A stretch of 64,000 nt of DNA from the NCBI RefSeq assembly GCF_047607445.1, contig NZ_JBLKRT010000025.1:1-64000 (forward strand), given 5' to 3'. Both the position numbers and the translations under genes were made by a program. The notes beneath the pieces are model-generated. The model saw only the letters and a program-made list of their open reading frames with translations, was not told where the DNA came from and searched no databases. Shown piece after piece: positions 24,322 through 33,321 of the stretch (the first letter of the stretch is position 1; every line of letters starts with the position of its first letter). Source of the DNA: Crystallibacter sulfonylureivorans_A. Lineage in GTDB: Bacteria; Actinomycetota; Actinomycetes; Actinomycetales; Micrococcaceae.

Positions 24322-25731
24322 ATGACGCTGTTCGCTGACGTCCTCATCCCCACCATGGAGGTGAACCCGGTTCCGTGGGCCCGTGCACAGATGGCGTTCA
24401 CGCTGGCCTTCCACATCGTCCTGGTGCCACTCGGCGTGTCCTGGTCGGTGATGGCGCTGATCGCCAACTACCGAGGCATCCGTCGGGCGGACGCTGTCGC
24501 CATCCGGCTGGCACAGCGCTGGTCGAAGTACATGGCGGTCACCTTCGCAGTCGGCGCCGTCACCGGAACGGTTCTCTCCTTTGAGTTCGGCCTGCTCTGG
24601 CCTCAGTTCATGGGGCACTGGGGCGAGGCGTTCGGCGTGCCTTTCGCGTTCGAGGGTCTGTTCTTCTTTCTCGAGGCCGTATTCATCTCGATCTACATCT
24701 TCGGCTGGCGGCGACTCAAACCCTGGACCCACTTCTGGACCGGCGTCCCCATCGCCGTCGCCGGCATCTTCGGCAGCATTTCGGTGGTGGCCGCCAACGC
24801 GTGGATGAACTCCCCCGAAGGGGTCACGCTGGACACCGCCGGGAACGTCGTGGCGGTGGATCCGCTCGGGGTGATCTTCAACCGGGCCATGCCGCTGATG
24901 GCGGCTCACATGGTGATTGCGGCCTATCTGGTCGGCGGCTTCCTGGTGGCCATGGTCTACGCTACGGCGATGCTGCGCGGGCGGCGGGACCACTACCACA
25001 GGCTCGGTTTCCTCATCGCCTTCACCGTGGCCGCCGGCGCCGTCCCGGTGCAGATGGGAGTCGGTGACGGCCTGGCCCGCTGGGTCTACAGCAACCAGCC
25101 GGTAAAGTTCGCCGCCATCGAGATGGTGCCGACCACCGGCAGCGACGTGCCCGAGACGCTGCTTGGCCATCTCAACGCGGAAGGAGAGGTGGTGGGCGGT
25201 GTCCCCATCCCCGGGCTGGCCTCGTGGTTGTCCGACCCTAGCACTGGCCGGGCGACCGTCGTGCAGGGGCTCGACAGCGTACCCGCGGACGAGCGGCCGA
25301 CGAACCGCCAGGTGAACGTCGTCCATCTCGCGTGGGACGTCATGGTCGGCGTCGGAACTGCCCTGTTCTTGCTGACGCTGTGGTACTGGGCATCGTGGAT
25401 CTTCCGACGAGACATGCCGCGCAGCAAGTGGTTCCTGCGCTGCGCCGTCACAGCCGGGCCGCTGGCCGTCCTGGCGCTGGAGGCAGGCTGGACGGTGAGC
25501 GAGGTCGGACGCCAGCCCTGGATCGTCTACAACAAGATGCGGGTGGAGGACGCCGCGACCACCAACACCGGAGTTTGGATAACTTTCATCGCGGTCACGA
25601 TTCTCTACATCGGGCTGGGCATCACCACAATCCTCGTCCTGCGTGGGATGAGTCGTCGCTACCGTGAGGCACAGCGGTTCGAGGAGGCAGATTCCCCGTA
25701 TGGTCCGCGCCAGCAGGTGGAAGAGACCTAG
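24322..25731 (+). CDS. cydA: Cytochrome bd-type quinol oxidase subunit I
   Basis: 469 residues with about nine membrane helices. A haem ligand region FHIVLVPLGVSW (H31) and the quinol/haem motif QPVKFAAIEMVP followed by the ligand Met are visible, plus GRQPW in the C-terminal half. The Q loop is short, as in the CIO-like group rather than the long Escherichia coli type. The oxidase reduces oxygen to water at low oxygen tension or when the bc1-aa3 branch is blocked. Its start has GGAAGGGGTG upstream. cydB begins 9 bases after it. Confidence 0.95.
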   Translation: MTLFADVLIPTMEVNPVPWARAQMAFTLAFHIVLVPLGVSWSVMALIANYRGIRRADAVAIRLAQRWSKYMAVTFAVGAVTGTVLSFEFGLLWPQFMGHWGEAFGVPFAFEGLFFFLEAVFISIYIFGWRRLKPWTHFWTGVPIAVAGIFGSISVVAANAWMNSPEGVTLDTAGNVVAVDPLGVIFNRAMPLMAAHMVIAAYLVGGFLVAMVYATAMLRGRRDHYHRLGFLIAFTVAAGAVPVQMGVGDGLARWVYSNQPVKFAAIEMVPTTGSDVPETLLGHLNAEGEVVGGVPIPGLASWLSDPSTGRATVVQGLDSVPADERPTNRQVNVVHLAWDVMVGVGTALFLLTLWYWASWIFRRDMPRSKWFLRCAVTAGPLAVLALEAGWTVSEVGRQPWIVYNKMRVEDAATTNTGVWITFIAVTILYIGLGITTILVLRGMSRRYREAQRFEEADSPYGPRQQVEET

Positions 25732-25740
25732 GGATCACCA

Positions 25741-26784
25741 GTGGACACCGCCGCGGCCCTGCTCTTGTTCGCTGCCATCACCATTTACGCGATCTTCGGC
25801 GGCGCTGACTTCGGTGCCGGCTTTTGGGACTTGACCGCTGGCGGCGCGAAGCGTGGCGAGCGGCCGCGCGAGGTCATCGACCACTCGATCGGACCCGTGT
25901 GGGAAGCGAACCACGTGTGGCTGATCTTCATCTTCGTCGTGCTCTGGACGTGTTTCTCCGAGGCCTACGCATCGATCACCTTGACCATGTTCGTGCCCCT
26001 CACCCTGGCGGCCCTTGGCATAGTCCTGCGCGGTGCCGGCTTCGCCTTCGGTAAGGCGGTGTTTCGGCAGCCAGCCCGCCGCAGCTTCGGCGTCATCTTC
26101 GCCGTCTCCTCGGTGCTGGTGCCCTACTGCTTCGGCGCCATCGCGGGCGGCATCGCATCCGGCCAGGTTCCGGCCGGCGGCCGGGCGGGCGATGCGCTGC
26201 ACAGTTGGGTCAACCCGACGTCGATTGTCATGGGGCTGCTGGCCGTATCCGTGACGGCCTACGTCGCCGCGGTACTGCTCACCTGGGATGCCGGTCGCCT
26301 CTCCGACGAGGCGATGGTCGGCTACTTCCGCGTCCGCGCCGTGGCAGCCGGCGCCGCGGCTGGGGCCGTCGCCTTGGTTGGTCTCTTCGTCGTACGCAGC
26401 GAAGCTGGCTACGTCTTCGAAGGACTCACCTCACGGGCCCTGCCGCTGGTGATCATCTCGGTGGTCGCCGGGCTCGGTGCGCTGGTCCTGCTCCGGGGTC
26501 GCCCGCGCCGCGGAGGGCGGTTGGCCGCGATCGCCGCGGCCGGTGCCCTCGTGCTGGCCTGGGGCGTCGCACAGTGGGACTACCTGCTGCCGGAAACGCT
26601 CACGGTCTCCGCGGCGGCTGCGCCGTCGGGCACGATCACCGCCGTGCTGGTCGCGGCCGGTCTCGCCGTGCTGCTGATCGTGCCGGCCTTCATTTTGTTG
26701 TACGTGCTCGACCAGCGCGGACTGCTTCCCGAAGAAGGCGGCGAAGACGAGTCCGATCGGGGCCCCGGGATCGTGGGTCCCTGA
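25741..26784 (+). CDS. cydB: Cytochrome bd-type quinol oxidase subunit II
   Basis: 347 residues, all membrane helices with short loops, starting GGADFGAGFWDLTAGG and continuing GPVWEANHVWLIFIFVVLWTCF, both CydB signatures. The GTG start at 25741 follows cydA by nine bases. The assembly transporter genes cydD and cydC usually follow in Actinobacteria, but here the next gene is arfB on the other strand, so cydDC must lie elsewhere or be lacking. Confidence 0.94.
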   Translation: MDTAAALLLFAAITIYAIFGGADFGAGFWDLTAGGAKRGERPREVIDHSIGPVWEANHVWLIFIFVVLWTCFSEAYASITLTMFVPLTLAALGIVLRGAGFAFGKAVFRQPARRSFGVIFAVSSVLVPYCFGAIAGGIASGQVPAGGRAGDALHSWVNPTSIVMGLLAVSVTAYVAAVLLTWDAGRLSDEAMVGYFRVRAVAAGAAAGAVALVGLFVVRSEAGYVFEGLTSRALPLVIISVVAGLGALVLLRGRPRRGGRLAAIAAAGALVLAWGVAQWDYLLPETLTVSAAAAPSGTITAVLVAAGLAVLLIVPAFILLYVLDQRGLLPEEGGEDESDRGPGIVGP

Positions 26785-26899
26785 CTGCACTGGCGAGGTG
26801 GCCAGCAAGCGAGCGGTTGACAGGGTATTGACTGGAGGGTGGGCCAGGGCATCTCGGATCACCAAACTGACTGCCCAACGATCTCGCTAACAAAGAAGG

Positions 26900-27361
26900 T
26901 TACTCGGGCTCTGGGCGCCGGCGGTTGCGCTTGGTTTCGGAGCGCAACCGTTTTCCTGCGAGCCGACGTCGCTGTGAGCCACGGGTGGGTCGGCTCGGTC
27001 GCCGCACAATGGTGGGAGCCAATGCGTCGCGGAGGACTGCGACGAGGCGTTGCCTGGCGGCGGTCCGGTTGAGCCGCTGGGAGCGGTGCTCGGAGGCGCT
27101 GATGGTGAGCACCGTGCCGGAGATCCGCTCCGAGAGCCGGTCGAGGGCGCGTTCACGCTGGACGTCGCTCAGCGCTGTTGTGGAGCCTAGGTCGAGACTC
27201 AGTTGCACGCGCGAGTCCGCTGTATTCACGCTCTGGCCGCCGGGTCCGGAGGCTCGGGAGAACTGCTCCAGCAGCTCTGATGCTGGTATCCGGAGTCCGC
27301 CGGGCACGCCGGGTCCCGGGGGTACATACAGGTCGTCCACGCCTTTATTGTCCCGCAGCAC
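26900..27361 (-). CDS. arfB: Alternative ribosome-rescue factor ArfB (YaeJ)
   Basis: Up to 153 residues; start is GTG at 27361 or GTG at 27340, which gives MDDLYVPPGPGV and the usual length. The release-factor-like domain contains the catalytic GGQ (SRASGPGGQSVNTADSRVQL) and a positively charged C-terminal tail (RRRLAGKRLRSETKRNRRRP) that enters the empty mRNA channel. It frees nascent chains from ribosomes stalled on broken mRNA. Arg/Lys density and GGQ position make the assignment secure. Confidence 0.92.
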   Translation of the reverse strand: MLRDNKGVDDLYVPPGPGVPGGLRIPASELLEQFSRASGPGGQSVNTADSRVQLSLDLGSTTALSDVQRERALDRLSERISGTVLTISASEHRSQRLNRTAARQRLVAVLRDALAPTIVRRPSRPTRGSQRRRLAGKRLRSETKRNRRRPEPE

Positions 27362-27415
27362 CGGCGCGAAGCAGGGCCTTCACGGGTGCGCTCTCGGCTG
27401 GCTAACATGACGCGC

Positions 27416-27853
27416 ATGGCCATCAAACTTGAGAACGTCGCGATCGCAGTCCGGGACCTCGAGGCAACGATCGCTTTTTTCACCGACCTGGGTCTTTCGG
27501 TTATCGGCCGTGACACGGTCAGCGGTGAGTGGACCGACACCGCCGTCGGGCTTGATGGCAACCATGCCAAGATCGCGATGCTGCAGACCCCGGACGGCCA
27601 CGGCCGGCTCGAGCTCTTCGAGTACATCCACCCCGATGCGATCGAGACGGCGCCCACGCGGCCCAACGAAATTGGCATGCACAGGGTCGCTTTCTCGGTC
27701 GATGACTTGGACAAGGCCCTGGAGATAGCCGCGAAGCACGGCTGCCGTCCGCTTCGCGGTGTGGCCACCTATGAGGACGTCTATAAGCTCACCTACGTCC
27801 GCGGTCCCAGCGGCATCATCGTGATGCTCGCTGAGGAACTGAAGAAGAGCTGA
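27416..27853 (+). CDS. VOC-family protein
   Basis: About 145 residues from the ATG at 27416 (27386 and 27407 are possible). It has the two beta-alpha-beta-beta-beta modules of glyoxalase/extradiol/bleomycin-resistance proteins: KLENVAIAVRDLEATIAFFTDLGL at the start with the His-region, GRLELFEYIHPD in the middle and IGMHRVAFSVDDLDKALEIAAKHGC then RGPSGIIVMLAEEL. Metal ligands H, E and H are in the usual places. Activity unknown. Confidence 0.85.
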   Translation: MAIKLENVAIAVRDLEATIAFFTDLGLSVIGRDTVSGEWTDTAVGLDGNHAKIAMLQTPDGHGRLELFEYIHPDAIETAPTRPNEIGMHRVAFSVDDLDKALEIAAKHGCRPLRGVATYEDVYKLTYVRGPSGIIVMLAEELKKS

Positions 27854-27881
27854 CGGCTGATCGGCCGCTGAACGCCTGCGC

Positions 27882-28169
27882 TCAGTCGCTGAGCTCGGCG
27901 GTGGCTACTTCGTACTCGTCGACCTCAAGGACCTCCAGCGTGAGGGAGGTGCTTGCCTCAGAGCGAAGTCTGTTAGCCATCTCCTTGCTTGCCGCGAGGT
28001 TTTCCTCCGTGTCATATAGCGCGATGGAGAACGATTTGCCGTTCTCCCTCCCATTCATGAAATAGAAGCCCCGGCAACCGGGGAGCTGCAGCACCCGCTT
28101 GACGATATCCTCCGCGGGTCCGCTGGACGGATCCTGGCTGCCTCGATAAGTGCTGACACGAGCGAACAT
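27882..28169 (-). CDS. ABM-like small protein (antibiotic biosynthesis monooxygenase fold)
   Basis: 95 residues with a strong ribosome site (GGAGGAATT). FARVSTYRGSQDPSSGPAEDIV, then GCRGFYFMNGRENGKSFSIALYDTEENLAASKE have the alternating strand-helix pattern of dimeric alpha-beta barrel proteins. Members range from haem-degrading to quinol monooxygenases, and many have no known activity. It is convergent with the VOC gene. Confidence 0.7.
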   Translation of the reverse strand: MFARVSTYRGSQDPSSGPAEDIVKRVLQLPGCRGFYFMNGRENGKSFSIALYDTEENLAASKEMANRLRSEASTSLTLEVLEVDEYEVATAELSD

Positions 28170-28389
28170 AATTCCTCCAATCGCTATGCGGCTGGAGCCC
28201 CGCTGCCCGCTGCCTTATCACTGGCGCCATTTCGAGGGTGGAGACAGCCTGGCGGCAAGCCATATGGGTAGTTCGGGCTCCTCCCACCAGTAGGAACCTC
28301 TCAGCGACTCCGAGCAATGCCGGGACTCGACAATAATGCCAACGCTTCGTCAGCGGTAGCTCTACTTGCAGCCGCAGATGAGGAGCGGC

Positions 28390-29034
28390 CTAGCGACGGA
28401 ATGTCAGGTGGACCGTGCCGCTCTCTGCCGTTTCGGCGGTCACGTCGTAGCCGGTTTCCAAGCCGCGCAGGTCGTCCCAGAGGCGGATGCCGCGGCCGAG
28501 AATGATCGGCGCGATCGCCACGTGGAGTTGATCGACGAGCCCGGCCTTCAGGAAGTCGCGCACGACGGTCGCTCCGCCGCCAACACGGACGTCCTTGCCG
28601 CCGGCGGCTTCCAGTGCCCGGTCGAGCGCTTCCTGTGGCGTTGCGGAGAGGAAATGGAAAATGGTGCCGCCGGTCATCTCGATCGAGGGCCGTGGGGCGC
28701 GGTGCGTGAGCACGAAAACCGGGATCCGGAATGGGGGCTCGTCGCCCCACCATCCTCGCCAGTCCGGGTCGTCAGGAAAGTTGTGCAGGCCGAACATCCC
28801 GGCACCCATGATCTCCGCCCCGGTGTCAGCGAAGTACGCCTCCGCATACTTGTCGTCGACGCCAGTCGTGCCCTGGCCCGAGGCGTCGTGCAGGACGCGC
28901 TCGCGGAAGGTTCTGGTCGCGGCATACGCGTCGACCAAGCGGGGCCAGTCGTCGCCGAAGGGGTTCTCCGGGGTTTGATCCGTCGTGGTGGCGAACCCGT
29001 CGAGCGAGATGTTGAGGTCAACGCGAACGGCCAT
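28390..29034 (-). CDS. Dihydrofolate reductase-like (RibD C-terminal family) protein
   Basis: 214 residues of the RibD C-terminal/DHFR-like fold: MAVRVDLNISLDGFATT at the start, GAGMFGLHNF and PVFVLTHRA in the middle, and GGKDVRVGGGATVVRDFLKAGLVDQLHVAIAPIILGRGIRLWDDL near the end, the last being the NADP-binding and family signature. Such enzymes reduce a small substrate with NADPH. The role is not known. TGGAGT lies before its ATG. Confidence 0.87.
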   Translation of the reverse strand: MAVRVDLNISLDGFATTTDQTPENPFGDDWPRLVDAYAATRTFRERVLHDASGQGTTGVDDKYAEAYFADTGAEIMGAGMFGLHNFPDDPDWRGWWGDEPPFRIPVFVLTHRAPRPSIEMTGGTIFHFLSATPQEALDRALEAAGGKDVRVGGGATVVRDFLKAGLVDQLHVAIAPIILGRGIRLWDDLRGLETGYDVTAETAESGTVHLTFRR

Positions 29035-29049
29035 CGGTACTCCAAGTCG

Positions 29050-29329
29050 TCAGTGCTTGTCGATTGCCATCACGATACTGGAGGCTCCGAATGCGTCAAG
29101 AAGGATTCCGAGGCCCCGGGCCGGTTGATGGTTCGATGCAGTTGCCGCTTTGGGGACCGGGTGGGCGGTGAAGCGCAGCGGGGTGAAAGCGCATCTTTGA
29201 CGAGACAACGCGGCCGCTTGACAGGGCAATGTGTGCTCTGCATTCTGGGCGGAGGTGCTCCATTGATATCCCACAGGCGAAGCAGTCATGCGGCCAGAGT
29301 GGCAGGAAATCGTGAAACGTCACCCCCAA
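29050..29329 (-). pseudogene. Possible broken hotdog-thioesterase remnant
   Basis: On the minus strand a frame from 29329 reads PLWPHDCFACGISMEHLRPE, then LSSGRVVSSKMRFHPAALH and RPPGP, which follows the start of PaaI-like hotdog thioesterases (CFACG..., then a diverged HPGPPG-like region). A neighbouring frame continues ARGLGILLDAFGASSIVMAIDKH to the stop at 29050, so a frameshift seems to have split it, and the C-terminal half is missing. It overlaps the start of the nickel transporter on the other strand. Identification is tentative. Confidence 0.3.
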
Positions 29330-30385
29330 AGACAGGCAGCTGGCAGCCGGAAAAGTGTCTTGGGCATGGCCTCGGTGATTGCGTTCCTGCTGGTCACCGG
29401 GTGGGGCATGTTCTTCGCCGTCGTCTTACCTGGGCACTCCGAAGTGGCAGATCGGGCGCCCTTCGGTCTCGGACTGGCCTTTACTGCTTTCATTTTGGGG
29501 GCGCGCCACGCGTTTGATGCCGACCATATTGCAGCGGTGGACAACACAACGCGCAAGCTGGTGGGGGAGGGTAGCCGGCCGGTGTCCGTAGGCTTTTGGT
29601 TCGCCTTGGGGCATTCGACCGTCGTGATCGTTGCTGTCTCGCTGCTGGCCGCCGGGCTGCATAGCCTGGCCGGCCAGATCTCCGACGGCGATTCGCTGCT
29701 GGCTTCCGTCACCGGAGTTTGGGGTGTCATCGTTTCCGGGCTGTTCCTGCTGCTGATCGGTACATTGAACCTGTATTCATTCATCGGGATCGCCCGCGTC
29801 TTCCGCCAGCTCAGGAGCGGCGAATACAACGAAGCTGAAGTCGAGGACCTGCTGCAAAACCGCGGGCTCCTTAACCGGGTGTTGGCACCGCTTGCTCGAC
29901 AGATCGACCGGCCCTGGAAGATGTACCCCATTGGTGTGTTGTTCGGGCTGGGGTTCGATACGGCAACGACGATTGGCCTGTTTGTCATCGGCGGCAGTGC
30001 CGCCCTCACCGCACCCTGGTATGTGGCTCTCGTTCTGCCGGTCTTGTTCACCGCCGGCATGACGTTGTTCGACACGCTCGATGGCATCTTTATGCACCGG
30101 GCCTACCAGTGGGCCTACGCACGCCCGGTCCGGAAGGTGTACTACAACCTCATGGTCACCGGGTCGTCCGTCCTGCTGGCTTTCCTCGTCGGCGGAGTCG
30201 GACTAATGGGACTGGTGGCCGAGAGGATGAAGGTAGACAGCGGTCCCGTGGCCTGGGTCGCGTCCGTGAACTTGGAGAACTTTGGCTTCCTGATCTGCGC
30301 GCTGTTCGCGGCAACATGGCTGGCCGCGGTCGCGTACTGGAAAATCGGCCGAATCGAGGCCCGCTATTCGCTGCCGGACCGATGA
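29288..30385 (+). CDS. HoxN/NixA-family nickel/cobalt transporter
   Basis: 365 residues; later starts (GTG at 29312 or ATG at 29366) are possible because no clear ribosome site precedes 29288. The family signature HAFDADHIAAVDNTTRK in helix 2 supplies the metal-binding HX4DH; GFWFALGHSTVVI and GLGFDTATTIGLF are the other conserved segments. Eight membrane helices are expected. It imports Ni2+ or Co2+ in the permease mode. No nickel enzyme or B12 gene is nearby, so the client enzyme is unknown. Confidence 0.93.
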   Translation: MRPEWQEIVKRHPQRQAAGSRKSVLGMASVIAFLLVTGWGMFFAVVLPGHSEVADRAPFGLGLAFTAFILGARHAFDADHIAAVDNTTRKLVGEGSRPVSVGFWFALGHSTVVIVAVSLLAAGLHSLAGQISDGDSLLASVTGVWGVIVSGLFLLLIGTLNLYSFIGIARVFRQLRSGEYNEAEVEDLLQNRGLLNRVLAPLARQIDRPWKMYPIGVLFGLGFDTATTIGLFVIGGSAALTAPWYVALVLPVLFTAGMTLFDTLDGIFMHRAYQWAYARPVRKVYYNLMVTGSSVLLAFLVGGVGLMGLVAERMKVDSGPVAWVASVNLENFGFLICALFAATWLAAVAYWKIGRIEARYSLPDR

Positions 30386-30444
30386 GCGGCAGCCGTTGGT
30401 TGGTGCATGCCGCGATGCTCTTGGCTGCTCTGGGGATCTACTGA
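30382..30444 (+). CDS. Possible 20-residue membrane peptide
   Basis: An ATG that overlaps the transporter stop (ATGA) starts a 20-codon frame, MSGSRWLVHAAMLLAALGIY, ending at TGA 30442-30444. It has a positive start and a hydrophobic segment, like small membrane accessory peptides. It could be translated by coupling, but a frame this short can easily arise by chance. Confidence 0.25.
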   Translation: MSGSRWLVHAAMLLAALGIY

Positions 30445-30471
30445 AATCCGGTGTGTCTGCGGACCGTCGCA

Positions 30472-30984
30472 TCACATCGGAGGAGTCAGGCCGTACCGGG
30501 CTATGATGCCGGGCAACCAGGGCGCCTCGCCGAACTGGAGGCCGTACTCGGCTGCCAGTTTGCCGATGGCGTCCGGATCAGTTGGTTCGCCGGTTTCGAG
30601 TTGATCGGCCACTGCCCAGAAGAAGTGCTCGAATCCGGCGGGGCTGATCACTTCGATCATCCTCGCCGGAACCTTCCCTGCGTTCCACATGGTGTGCAGT
30701 TCTCCGCGCGGCTTGGTGATGTAGCCACCTGCGCCCAGCACGGCCTCCCGCTCACCGGAGCGGAAGCCGATTTCGCCTTCAAGGACGATCGAATACTCAT
30801 CCTCGCGGGTATGCATGTGCGGCGGAACCAAGGCCCCGACCGGGAACGGGTGCTCAACGATCGAGACCTGCTCGTTGGTATGTTCGCCGAACAGTTTGAA
30901 AACAACCCCAATGCTTCCGAGATTGCCATGGCGTCCTTCCCCTGGCTGCACGACGGTGAGCCGTGGAGCCTCCTCAGCGCCCAT
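30472..30984 (-). CDS. Cupin-domain protein
   Basis: 170 residues from the ATG at 30984, with AAGGGG about nine bases before it; GTG at 31005 is an alternative. The first cupin motif G(X)5HXH(X)3-4E is present as VPPHMHTREDEYSIVLEG, and the second as GELHTMWNAG, so a metal site is likely. Cupins include dioxygenases, isomerases and binding proteins. It has no partner in the neighbourhood that would narrow its role. Confidence 0.85.
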   Translation of the reverse strand: MGAEEAPRLTVVQPGEGRHGNLGSIGVVFKLFGEHTNEQVSIVEHPFPVGALVPPHMHTREDEYSIVLEGEIGFRSGEREAVLGAGGYITKPRGELHTMWNAGKVPARMIEVISPAGFEHFFWAVADQLETGEPTDPDAIGKLAAEYGLQFGEAPWLPGIIARYGLTPPM

Positions 30985-31108
30985 GACGGGCCACCCCTTT
31001 CTCACTCCGTATTCTTATTCCGTTTCTTCAGCTGACCTGTCCGGGGCCTCTCTCCGAACGCCCTGAGCGTGCGGTGACCAAGCCGCCATACAGGTCCGGG
31101 CCGTCAGC

Positions 31109-32551
31109 TCACTGCACGGCCCTGTGGCGGGGACTGTTCGGGTTCATCAGCGAGTGCTTGCGGCTGTAGAAGATGTAGATGACCAGACCGATGATCAGCC
31201 AGACCGCAAAGCGCAGCCAGGTTTCCCAGTGCAACTGGAACATCAGGAACAAGGAGGCGAGGACGCCGAAGGCAGGGACTACGGGCATCAGCGGCAGCCG
31301 GAAGCTGCGCGGCACATCCGGCCGGGTACGCCGCAGCACGATGACGGCGATACTGACTACCACGAAGGCGGCCAGGATGCCGATGTTCGTCAGGTCCGCC
31401 ACGGCCCGGATGGGGAACACCCCGGCCAGCAGCGCTGCCGCGATGCCGGCGATCCAGGTCACCCGCTGCGGAGTGCCGCGCCGGTCTGTGGCGGAGAACC
31501 AGGCCGGCAGCAGTCCGTCGCGGCTCATCGAGAACCAGACGCGGGTCACGCCGAGCAGGAAGGTGAGCATCACGGTCAGGATCGATACCACGGCAAAGGC
31601 GGAAATGATCGTGGCCACCGCCGGCAGCCCGACAGACTCAAAGGCGGACGCAAACCCTGCGGTCGGATTGATGTCTGTGTAGTTCTGCATGCCGGTCAAC
31701 ACCAGGGTGGCCAGCACGTACAACGTCATCGCGATACCCAATGACAGCAGGATCGCCTTCGGCATGTACTTCTTGCCGTCCACGGATTCCTCCGCCGCCG
31801 TGCTCATGGCGTCATAACCGAAGACCGCGAAGAAGACGGTGGCAGCCCCGGCCAGCACCGGACCAAACCCCGAGGGCATGAACGGGGTGTAATTTCCCGG
31901 GTCCACAAAGAAGAAGCCCAGCCCAATGATGAAGAGGATCAGCGCGATCTTCAGCCCCACCGCTATCAGCTCGAACCGGCCGAAGGTGCGGGTCCCGCGG
32001 CTGAGGATCCAAGCGATCAGCAAGCACACCACAATGGCCGGCACATTGATCACGCCGCCCTCGACCGTGTCGCCCGTGCCCTCCATCCAAGCCGGTATCT
32101 GGACGCCGATGCCCTCCATGAAGGCGCTGAAATAGCCCGAAATGCCAATGGCGACGACGGCGACGATGGCCGTGTATTCCAGCAGCAGGTCCCAGCCGAT
32201 GAACCAGCCGATCAGTTCCCCGAGCGCCACATAGCCGTAGGTATAGGCGGAGCCGGCAAACGGGATCATGCCGGCGAACTCTGAGTACGATAGTGCAGCC
32301 GCGGCGCTGGCCAGGCCGGCGATGAGGAAGGAAATGAGGACCGCCGGACCGACCGGCGGAGCCTCGCCGCCGCCGTTGGCCACCAGCCCGGCGAGCGTAA
32401 AGATGCCGATGCCGATGATGCCGCCAACGCCGATCGCGGTCAGCTGCCACAGGCCGAGGCTTTTGGAAAGATGGCTTTCCCCGCTTTCCTCCACCATCTC
32501 GGTAATCGGTTTGCGCCTCAGGATGGATTGGGAACCGCTCCAAATGGACAT
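31109..32551 (-). CDS. APC-superfamily amino acid permease (CAT-like)
   Basis: 480 residues from the ATG at 32551 (GGAG before it). Twelve or more membrane helices begin with LWQLTAIGVGGIIGIGIFTLAG, the APC signature, and include YSEFAGMIPFAGSAYTYGYVALGELIGWFIGWDLLLEY, typical of cationic and small neutral amino acid transporters. An open frame continues upstream but has random composition. It should import amino acids with protons; substrate unknown. Confidence 0.9.
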   Translation of the reverse strand: MSIWSGSQSILRRKPITEMVEESGESHLSKSLGLWQLTAIGVGGIIGIGIFTLAGLVANGGGEAPPVGPAVLISFLIAGLASAAAALSYSEFAGMIPFAGSAYTYGYVALGELIGWFIGWDLLLEYTAIVAVVAIGISGYFSAFMEGIGVQIPAWMEGTGDTVEGGVINVPAIVVCLLIAWILSRGTRTFGRFELIAVGLKIALILFIIGLGFFFVDPGNYTPFMPSGFGPVLAGAATVFFAVFGYDAMSTAAEESVDGKKYMPKAILLSLGIAMTLYVLATLVLTGMQNYTDINPTAGFASAFESVGLPAVATIISAFAVVSILTVMLTFLLGVTRVWFSMSRDGLLPAWFSATDRRGTPQRVTWIAGIAAALLAGVFPIRAVADLTNIGILAAFVVVSIAVIVLRRTRPDVPRSFRLPLMPVVPAFGVLASLFLMFQLHWETWLRFAVWLIIGLVIYIFYSRKHSLMNPNSPRHRAVQ

Positions 32552-32812
32552 GCCGGACTCCGATGTTCGCGCCTGCATCTGCCGCCGGAGCCCTGTGCCA
32601 GGGGCGGCTCCGCCGTGCGGATGCCCTGTACGTGTTCGAGTATGGACCGCACGACGCCTGCTGTGAATATCTTGCCGGTCCCCGCATCGAAATGCAGGCC
32701 CGTCGGTGGTGGGCCGGGCTGCCCGTATCGGGCGGGGGAGCGGACGCGGCAGCGATGCACCGGGACGCCGTCGAACCGATGCCGGTTGTCCGGGAAGAGG
32801 TACGTTGAGAGC

Positions 32813-33181
32813 GTGAACAAGCCGCAGACCGTTGACGAATACCTCGAATCGTTCCCGGAAGAGGCCGCTCGGCGGCTGGCCGAACTCCGCCAGCTGAGCC
32901 GCACCCATGTTCCGCAGGCCGACGAAGGGCTGAAGTGGGGTAATCCGGCCTACTCCCTGGACGGAACCATCATGTTTATTTTCGCCGGCTACCAACAGCA
33001 CGCGAATTTTGTTTTCACACCCAGCACCTTGGATGCGTTCAGCGCCGAACTTGCCGGTTTCCAGACCGGCAAAGGCTCCATCAAACTGCCGTATTCGGGG
33101 CCGGTTCCCGCTGAGCTGCTGGGCCGAATGATGGCCCACCGCATCCGGGAATTCCGGGAAGACGGTGTCCTTTGGATGTAG
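32813..33181 (+). CDS. DUF1801 domain-containing protein
   Basis: 122 residues from a GTG at 32813. The family pattern is clear: TVDEYLESFPEEAARRLAELRQLS, then ADEGLKWGNPAYSLDGTIMFIFAGYQQHANFVF, and LPYSGPVPAELLGRMMAHRIREF at the end. DUF1801/YdhG proteins have a small alpha-beta fold of unknown role. It lies between the APC permease and the formate dehydrogenase operon and is not part of the latter. CCGCCG-GTT-CGGCGG at 33230-33244 could end its transcript. Confidence 0.87.
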   Translation: MNKPQTVDEYLESFPEEAARRLAELRQLSRTHVPQADEGLKWGNPAYSLDGTIMFIFAGYQQHANFVFTPSTLDAFSAELAGFQTGKGSIKLPYSGPVPAELLGRMMAHRIREFREDGVLWM

Positions 33182-33321
33182 GTGTGCGGTGTAATCCGCA
33201 GCGTCCTGAGGTTCCCTTGAACGGATGAGCCGCCGGTTCGGCGGACTGGACTTTGAGGGCTGCCCGCAGCGGCGCCGTCGCGCCCCTGTTGCCCGTGCAT
33301 GGTTTGGGTTAGGGTGGGCGC

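Noticed and set aside
24070..25326. 418-codon minus-strand frame opposite cydA
   Set aside because: Antisense shadow of cydA; His/Gly/Arg-rich with no recognisable domain.
32552..33139. 196-residue N-terminal extension of the APC permease at 31109
   Set aside because: It overlaps the DUF1801 gene antisense and is not family-like; the ATG at 32551 fits the permease N-terminus.
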